NCBI GenBank assembly: GCA_902729315.2
Contig: LR746277.1
Span: 4,345,001-4,409,000 of the forward strand
From: Spirodela intermedia
Lineage: Eukaryota; Streptophyta; Magnoliopsida; Alismatales; Araceae
DNA length: 64,000 nucleotides
Reading direction: 5' to 3'
Shown here: in pieces, positions 57,176-64,000 of the stretch
Layout of the letters: each line of letters starts with the position of its first letter
How positions within the stretch are numbered: the first letter of the stretch is position 1
Program-made: the position numbers and the translations under genes
The notes under the pieces: generated by a model
Databases searched by the model: none
The model's input: the letters and a program-made list of their open reading frames with translations, nothing else
What the model was told of the DNA's origin: nothing

Positions 57176-57868
57176 GGGCTAGCTCTTACAGGCCCTCCTG
57201 ATGGGAGAGAGAGAGAGAGAGCTAGCTAGCTCCTAGAACCAAAGAAATTCGTTGTGCAGAGTCGTTTCTCGAGCCCCACCTCGAAGAGAATCTCCGCAGG
57301 TACATATGGTATCGGAGGCGGCGGCGGCGGCGATCTCTCCGGGTTCGAAGTTGATTGGGAGCCACGTGAGGAAGGAGGGAGGCCCTAATCTTCTTCCTCT
57401 TCCTCCCAATAATTGTAGGCGGCCATTAGCGGCCACCACGCGGGTTCCGAAGTAGGCGACGATTTTAAGCTCGATATTCAGTCCGGCTGATGGGTTCATG
57501 TCGAGGAGAGGAGAGGAGATCTCGTCCACTTTAGGGTTTCCCTTTCGAGGATTTCTTCCGGTTTGTTTTCTTCCGCCGGTGAGTGGCTGCAGCGTGCGCC
57601 ACTGCGCCGCCCTCCCCCCTCCCCCCTCCCCCCTCCCCTCGTTTTCCTTCCTCATCCATTAAACTAAGGACCCCCCTCCTGACAGAGTCAGAGATCGAGA
57701 TTTATCCCGGAGAAATATTCTAGTCGGGCAGTGGGAGGAAAAATGAGACGTTACATTCGTCTTCTTCTTCTTCAAGAGCAGAGAGTTCCCGATAATGGAG
57801 GATTTGATTCATTGAACCTCGTTTCTTCTGTACATTCGAGGAAGAAACAACCCCCCCCCCCCCCGGAT
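56094..57868. other. Promoter of the HLS1-like gene and 3' flank of the NPH3 gene
   Basis: No gene is called. Contents are a GA-rich stretch at about 56342-56382, a G-rich run at about 56660-56692, (GA)n at about 57125-57165 with shorter pieces to 57220, three to four CCCCCTC units at 57608-57640, and a run of C at 57850-57864. Open frames on both strands are low-complexity. Confidence 0.6.
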
Positions 57869-60658
57869 CTATGAAATGGAATGCCTCCCAAGCCTCGAGG
57901 GAGGGCCGGGTGTTCTAACTCTCCCTGGAATTACAGACGCAGAGGAGGGGCTCAGGGAACTCCCGCAGCTCTCTGAGCTCTTGCTCTTCTCCCCCTGCAA
58001 CTTCCCGACCCACCACCTGTCGAAAATCCTCCTCGACCTCGATGGCGGCGCTGGAGAGTCGCATCGGTTCTCGCCGCCCCTGCTGGTCCCCTTCTCCTCC
58101 GACGCGCGGTGGTCGCTGGCGGCGGCATGTGGCGGCGCTGGTGAGGGGCTCTGCCATGCTTCTTCAAGCTTCTCGCCGGAGAGAGCCCTCCCATGGAGGA
58201 AGGACGGAGCCGCCGGTCTTCCGCCGGCGGCGGCGGCGGCGGCCCTGAGCTGCTCGAAGAAGAGGACCTGAACGACCACTCGCAGCGGTAGCCGCTCGTT
58301 CTGTGCTGCGTGTGCGCAGGTGCCCGCCGAGAGCTTCCTCACGTCGATGAGGCCGCAGAGCTTCTTCTTCTCCGATTTCGTCAACGCCGGGTGCTCCTGA
58401 TCGTCATTCACGTAAATCAAGAATCGGAAAATATGAGAAAGAGATACCAAAAAAAATCCGTCAGAAAACCCGCTCCGTCCCCTGAATCTTAAAAAGTCAT
58501 TAAAATAACCTTGAGATAGAAGTCAATGGCGGCGTATAACCCGTCGTGGGCAGCTCTCGCTACCTCAGGGACAGTTCTCGCAAAGTCAACGAAACTTGAT
58601 AATGGAAGGTTTGGGTCAGACGCTATCTCTACCAGACAGCCGTCGATCAGTTTCCAAATCGGGAACAAGGACCCATGATCTGAATCCTTTGAGCTCACAC
58701 CCCGCGTGATGAGGGTTTGAACGAGGTGCAGATCATAAACAGAGCAGCAGGGCGGCGTCGCCGGAATCAGAAGATCCTTCACAGATGCCTTCTCCAGCTG
58801 CTGGCTTATCAGGGTCAACAATTCTTCCTTCGCTTGATCCTCTCCGATCAGCACGACCACCCTCAACAATTTCAGCAGAAAACTGCACGAGCTGCTGGAG
58901 GTGACGCCAGATGGCATGAGCCAGATGAGAGTTCCCACCAAGGATCTGCTCCTCGTGATATACTCCTCAGAAACCAGGTCGTCAATGGACTTGGGCAGCC
59001 ACCTCTCGGCGTAAGCCTTGAGACCCTCTATGATAACCTCTGCGGATATTTTCTCTCTGTCCTTCACAGCAACCATCACCATCTCGTAATGGTCAACGTC
59101 CAGGTCAGATATGTCCTCGACCCACCAGTCCACGGGCACAAGATATTCTATCCTGCGCTGTGATCTGGTCCCATGGTCAACTATCTCGCCAGGAACAGCA
59201 GTCCTCTTGTGGTTGGTGTACGACCAGTGGACAACGCGGTGGTCGAGAGATATCTTAGAAGCAATAGAGTCAACGCATCTCCCCACGATCTTCAGGTCCT
59301 CAGTCCAGGGCAACAAGGGCTTCGTGATCTGAAGACATATTATGGAATCCTTCCAGCTTTGGAAGATGCTGGAGCTCAGGAAGACCTCGATCTTAAATAT
59401 CATGTTTCCCCTCTCGGCGTCCTCACCCATCTCAAGGTATTCGGCTGCGCATCTGGCTGCAATAACGTTGTGGGCATTAAGAGTAACGGTCATTCCATAG
59501 CAGAACTTTGCGCAAATCTCAAATGCTTTCGGTCCTCCGGGGATGTCGTACAGATAGAGTTCATCAGCGCCTTCCTCTTCCTCGCTTTCCTTCCTGATCA
59601 AATTCCTAAGCCTGAGACTCTTGGATATCAGCGGAAACTGCACAGAAGTGACCCAAGTCAACCCAATTGCAGGATTGTACATGGCGGCAAGTAAAAGAAG
59701 CCATGGATGAAGGAAGCTCTTCTTGCGGAAGTACATGAATAATCCCACATCAAACAGAAGTAGAACAGGGCATCCACCTTGTGCAGATGAAATCGAGCTT
59801 CTCCAATGTTCACGATGACATCCGGCGGCAGCTCACACTCGACGTACCTGCATTGTAGCCAGGAAAGTTCTTATTGCAGCCAAAAGTCAGCGCTTCCACG
59901 CGAAACAGATCAGCAGTGCAAAAAGGGGAGAAATCAGATAATCGCTACTGAAATTGACCCTATCAAATCCCTCTGGTTTGTTCTTGATCTAGAGTGGGCA
60001 GGGGTTGCATATCTTACAACCCTCGAGATCCATTGATGAAGCATACCCAATTCATGCATTAGTTTGAAGTTCCACAGGTAGAATCGAATCTTGGTATGCT
60101 TAAGAACTAGGACATGAAATGGGTGCGGATATGGCCATGACTAGAGTGAGGAAGATCGCCGGGGTGGGTCTTTCCTGGTCACCACAGGTTCAAGGGGGTT
60201 CGGTGGAGACGGGGGGGGGGGCACAGGGAAGATGAGAGGATATCAGAGCATGAAGGTCGCAAGGTGAAAGGAGCCGACAGTTCTTCCCAGATTCACCTTA
60301 AACAGTGTTTACAGCTGCTCTTTTTACCGCATGTAAAATAAGTTTCAACCCTGCAGAAGTCTGACCGGCAACTCTGCGACGAGGCTTGACAGCTTGATCA
60401 CGGGCTTACTTCTTCTTATCCGCACATCTCTTTTACTCCCTAAATAAACCCTAAGGTGGGGCAAGGAAGAACTTCCGTAGCATTGACAGCTCGCGTTAAA
60501 ATCACAGGGAACAGATCATGGAAGTCAAACCAGGAATCATAGTGCCGACGCAGGAAGTAATGAGGGGGGGTCGAGAAGGGAGGGTGGATGGTTCACCTTG
60601 TGGTACTCCCCTCACACTTGAACAAATCCGGCTTCGATCCCAGCTTCATAAACTTCAT
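57869..60658 (-). CDS. BTB/POZ and NPH3 domain protein (NPY/NRL family)
   Basis: NRL proteins are CUL3-linked adaptors at the plasma membrane. The NPY subgroup acts with PINOID-type kinases in auxin-controlled organ formation. Four minus-strand exons fit in phase: 60658-60597, 59847-59778, 59637-58510 and 58396-57869, giving 595 aa. It starts [17 protein letters not shown], the usual NPY-type N terminus. The BTB domain (about residues 24-115) includes FHLHKFPLISKS and [39 protein letters not shown] begins the NPH3 domain, which has [65 protein letters not shown] and [23 protein letters not shown]. The Ser/Pro-rich tail of about 130 residues is variable. It lies in tandem, same strand, with the HLS1-like gene, with no evidence of a functional link. 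Confidence 0.92.
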
Positions 60659-62493
60659 CCTCCTTCGGGGAAATGGCACCCGACAAGAACGAGCTCAGAA
60701 CAGGAGAAGAGAGGGCCTTACGCACAGGCGACTTCCTCGGCGGAGGTTCCTCCTCCCCACACCCACAGGATTGTCCCCGTCGTCCCTTCCTCCTGTGCCT
60801 GCGCCGTACCTCGTTCCGCCCACTGTGGCACGCCTAAATCGCCGAGCCCTGCATGTCTCAGACCGCTCCCGCAGCTGTCTCCGACCTTTTTAATATCCCT
60901 AGCTCGTCCGCTCGCCCTGCCTGGGCTTCCCCCCTGCTTCTGCAACTACTGTTTCCAGAAAGTAGGGGCTCAAAAAGGATGGCGGAGTATATCGCGGCCG
61001 CAGGGGGTTCTCTCAAGGGTCCCCTTTGTGATGATATGACGACCTTAATGGCGAATTGATTGCCCTCGCCGCCTCCTCCCCAGTTCCTACTCTGTTCTCC
61101 TTCCGCGCGCAGAAGCTTGAAGGGTGGGGCTTGCCCTGGCAGCGGAATCAGACGACGCGAAGGTCCCTTTCGACGCTGCGGCGCTACTCAGATTTATTTT
61201 TTTGCTCGTCTCCTCCCCCACCACCCGCTCTGTGCCAGGGGAAGGGGGAGACAGTGGCAGGAAAAGCTGCTCTTCCCCCGTCGGGCAGATAAGCTGCCTT
61301 TAAGGCGCTCTCGATACATGACGTGAGTTAATGGCGAAGAGGATGGCGCTTCCGTCTTCTTCTCCCTTCTTCGTCCTCCACCAGAGATAGAAAAGTACGC
61401 GCTCTCCTCTGTAGAATTCCGAGCTCGGTCGCTTCACCTGCGTGATCAGCAGTGGACAAAGATGGAGATCGGAGCGAGCGTGAGAGAGAGAGGAGACGAG
61501 ACAAGGAAGCAGGTATGAAATAACCTGCGGGAGGACCTGGTGAACGATCAGGCCGAATCACGAACAGCCTTCCCCCTCGCGAATCACCCTTCCCCCCGAT
61601 GAACAGCCCCCATTCTCAGACAGGCTTCAATTCCGCCGGAGAGGCTCTTCTGCTCATGATCAACGCCGATCGTTGATCCTCTGAAACTCCTCTGGACCAC
61701 CACTTCCTCCTCCTCCTCTCTCATGGGCCGCCGCCGCTGCTGGTCCCCTGCCGCAGAGAGGGACTGTGGCGGCGCTTTCGGCCAACGCAGGTGGCGGTGG
61801 CGGAGCAGCCGTTGCGATTTCCCCGGCGGTGGCGCGTCGTCGAGCGGCAACAACGCGCATGTGCGTGACGAATCGTGGGCGATCTGACAGTTGCGAGGGA
61901 CGGCGCCGACCTAGTGGGCCCCGGCTGGCCGCTCGCCTCGCCCCGATCACGTGGTCTTTTCTCCCGTATGACGACAAACGGGAGCAGAAAAAAATTCCCG
62001 CCAATTGCATGCCTTAATCATCGTGCTGACCAGTCAACATTCTACAAGTTATAAGAATTTACCTTCCTAGACGTAGTTAATCACAGTACGCCACGGTCGT
62101 GCTCGGCGACGCTTGGGCGGTGGCCCAGCCGCCGGTTCTATTCGGGCCCAGCCGCCGGTTCTATTCGGGCCCAGCCCAGTAAGAAATTCATGCTCCTCGG
62201 TACTTTTCTTTTTTGACAATTTAGCAGCAGAACAAGGGTGAAATGGGAAATACACATTTATCGAGGCCGAGGCAGCGGTAGTGCCTGTGTGACGCGGAGG
62301 CCATAGGGTGTCCGCCGCCCACGTGGCAAAAGGTGGAAGAACGCCATGCGCGTGCGAATCTGGCGAGGGCGACGCGTCATTTATCGAGTGCGGAACGCGG
62401 GAGCACTTTTCCCGCCATCACGTGCCCCGCGCAACGGTAAAGCTGTTGGGCGTGCGGCGTTCCCCATAAGAATGGACCTAATTACCCCTGTAT
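60659..62493. other. Divergent spacer between NPH3 gene and the last gene
   Basis: This stretch should hold the 5' flanks of two divergent genes. An AAACCCTAA telo-box is at 60446-60454, in the NPH3 first intron. ACGTG cores occur at about 61947 (ATCACGTGGT), 62320 (CCCACGTGGC) and 62420 (ATCACGTGCC). A 23-bp direct repeat lies at 62123-62168. Open frames here are GC-rich shadows without recognisable domains. Confidence 0.5.
62123..62178. repeat. 23-bp tandem direct repeat
   Basis: Two exact copies of a unit starting GCCCAGCCGCCGGTTC, at 62123-62145 and 62146-62168, are followed by a partial third (GCCCAGCCC). They lie in the spacer upstream of the last gene. Confidence 0.9.
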
Positions 62494-64000
62494 ATGGACA
62501 TTTTCCCCTTCCGGATGATGTCGCCGGACGTTTATGTCCTACCGCTGTCCGTTGGCTGGCTTGAAGCTCACTTGACCGGCCTCATGGAATTCCTCGGCCC
62601 TGATTCTCCCTCGGTAAGCTCTCTGCTCCGTCCTCTATCAGACTTCTTCTCGCGTTTTCGTATCAACGTGGGCCTTTTCTTCCTTTTGATGCATCACTTT
62701 CTCCGTGCGTCTATCATTCTGAATTTTCCGCTCCGTATGCACGTAAAACTAAGAATCAGGAGTTTGTCTTTACATTTTTCACGTATTCATCTGTTCTACG
62801 TCGACGAAACATACATGATCCTCAAGTCGGTGGCCTTTTTTTCTTCATATCATTTTCCGCCACCCCCCGTTGTAGATTTTTTTCCGAAACTGGCAGGCTC
62901 TCTTCTGGAAGGAGAGAGGTCGGTTCCACTAGGTGAGAAGGTTTTATAGTTTTTCATGAGCTCAGAACTTTTGTTCTCGGTTTGAAGTGTTCAAATTTTC
63001 AGGTCTTCGCCGGAAGTAGACTATCGCCTGCTTCAAGGACGTATATCCTTCTCTCTGTTTATTAAGGAACGTGTTCACCTCGACTTATTTATTTTCCTTT
63101 TAAACGTGAAATCGATCGCGTAGCTTCAGAACTAACGATCCTCTTCCCTTCCTTAACGTTGTTTCACAGTGTTAGGCTTCAGGGCAAATTTAGTGACCAT
63201 AGTAACGGGTACCGCGCTTTGTTTGACGAGGAGAAGAAGTCCATGTATGTTGCATGTATTGTTTTCTTGATGAAGTTCTTGTATCTAATCACGCACGAAA
63301 ACTACGAGAAAGTTATCGAAATAAGTATCCTTGGGTTTGAGAACACATCATGTCAGCTCGACAAATACCGTGCCATTGCACCAGGATCGTGAAAATGATT
63401 TGGTTTTCTTTTCAGATCCCTGCAACTTTCTCATCTTGCATGAATAGTTGCAATGCATTGTGAACCTAACCCTAACTAAACACATGTTATATTTAGCTAT
63501 GTTGGGATGCTTTACTAAAGAAGGAAAAAGAAAAGGAAGAGAATAGCATTAGCTTTGCTAAATTAATACTGGTTTCCATAGGAGGTGTCCGCATCAGCAG
63601 TCTCGATGATAAAATTTATTAACACTAGAAAGCCACCAAGGGATTCACTTTCTGAAAGAGAGTGGGGCATGTCAGTTAGCCCAAATATTTAGCAATAATG
63701 TTCACCTATATTTTTCTATTTTGAACTATTCAGTTAAATATTTATTTTTGAAATTGTTTATCGGGTTTGTCTCACAAGGCGGAACAAAGTCTTCGAGTTT
63801 GATCTAATTTCTTAGCCTCCGTGATCACAAATTATTTTTCCTGCCTATCTCCAAGTGCTGCTTGGATATTCATGATGTTTCAATCGTAAGTTTATCGATA
63901 CCTTTTTAACTACCCGGGTTACCATGTTCGTTGATTCATTTATGCAGATTACAAGGGCTCATTTCCTGGAGGAAGCATTGTATTTTGGGCCAATATTTGG
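62494..64000 (+). CDS. 5' part of an unidentified multi-exon gene
   Basis: Three exons fit in phase. 62494-62613 begins MDIFPFRMMSPDVYVLP and contains WLEAHLTGLMEFLGPDSPS, ending at a GTAAGC donor. 63002-63039 reads VFAGSRLSPASR plus two bases. About 63171-63244 reads VRLQGKFSDHSNGYRALFDE EKKS and ends at GTATGT. A further exon may start at about 63949 after TTTATGCAG, reading ITRAHFLEEALYFGPIFG in the open frame, but its phase does not match the third exon, so another exon would have to lie between. I do not recognise the protein. The start could also be one of the internal Met codons (62515 or 62518). Splicing-quality signals and conserved-looking peptide support a real gene; function is unknown. 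Confidence 0.45.

Noticed and set aside
59173-59694. 173-aa plus-strand frame opposite the NPH3 exon
   Set aside because: The minus strand has a clear NPH3/BTB protein; the plus frame shows no family features.

Overview
The window is nuclear DNA of a flowering plant. The evidence is multi-exon genes with GT-AG introns, plant-only families (WRKY, NPH3/BTB, HOOKLESS1-like, LRR receptor kinase), long Ty3/gypsy retrotransposon remains and dense (GA)n/(CT)n microsatellites. Very GC-rich first exons and a GC-rich intronless receptor kinase next to AT-rich introns suggest a monocot, but that is an inference. Exon boundaries below were worked out by hand from splice signals, reading phase and remembered family sequences; no search was run.

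Layout. 202-2886 (+): last five exons of the TFIID subunit TAF5. 2887-5792: tandem repeats, microsatellites and the receptor kinase leader. 5793-8387 (+): intronless LRR receptor-like kinase with an HMD instead of HRD catalytic motif. 10621-17919 (+): group I (two-domain) WRKY factor with a G-box cluster upstream and a W-box cluster inside its last intron. 18663-21714 (-): DNA-3-methyladenine glycosylase I. 23600-39040: three-level nest of retrotransposons. 40490-45990 (+): M17 leucine aminopeptidase, probably plastid-targeted. 46779-48737 (+): endonuclease/exonuclease/phosphatase-family protein with a probable U12-type AT-AC intron. 52246-52503 (+): COX17 copper chaperone behind a probable 5' UTR intron. 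54147-56093 (-): HOOKLESS1-like N-acetyltransferase. 57869-60658 (-): BTB/NPH3 protein of the NPY type. 62494 to the end (+): 5' part of a gene I could not identify.

The nest. An old Ty3/gypsy copy (minus strand) carries protease at about 38.75-39.04 kb and reverse transcriptase at about 23.6-24.18 kb. It is split by a second Ty3/gypsy element at 24179-38698, bounded by ~0.55-kb LTRs and a perfect 5-bp duplication (GTAAG). That element was then hit four times by one other LTR family, leaving four solo LTRs of 1.6-1.9 kb. Each has TG...CA ends and a 5-bp target duplication. The uninterrupted second LTR preserves the empty target site of one of them.

The genes have unrelated housekeeping, stress and developmental roles and do not form a cluster. 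The clearest regulatory theme is W-box (TTGAC) richness around the receptor kinase and WRKY genes.
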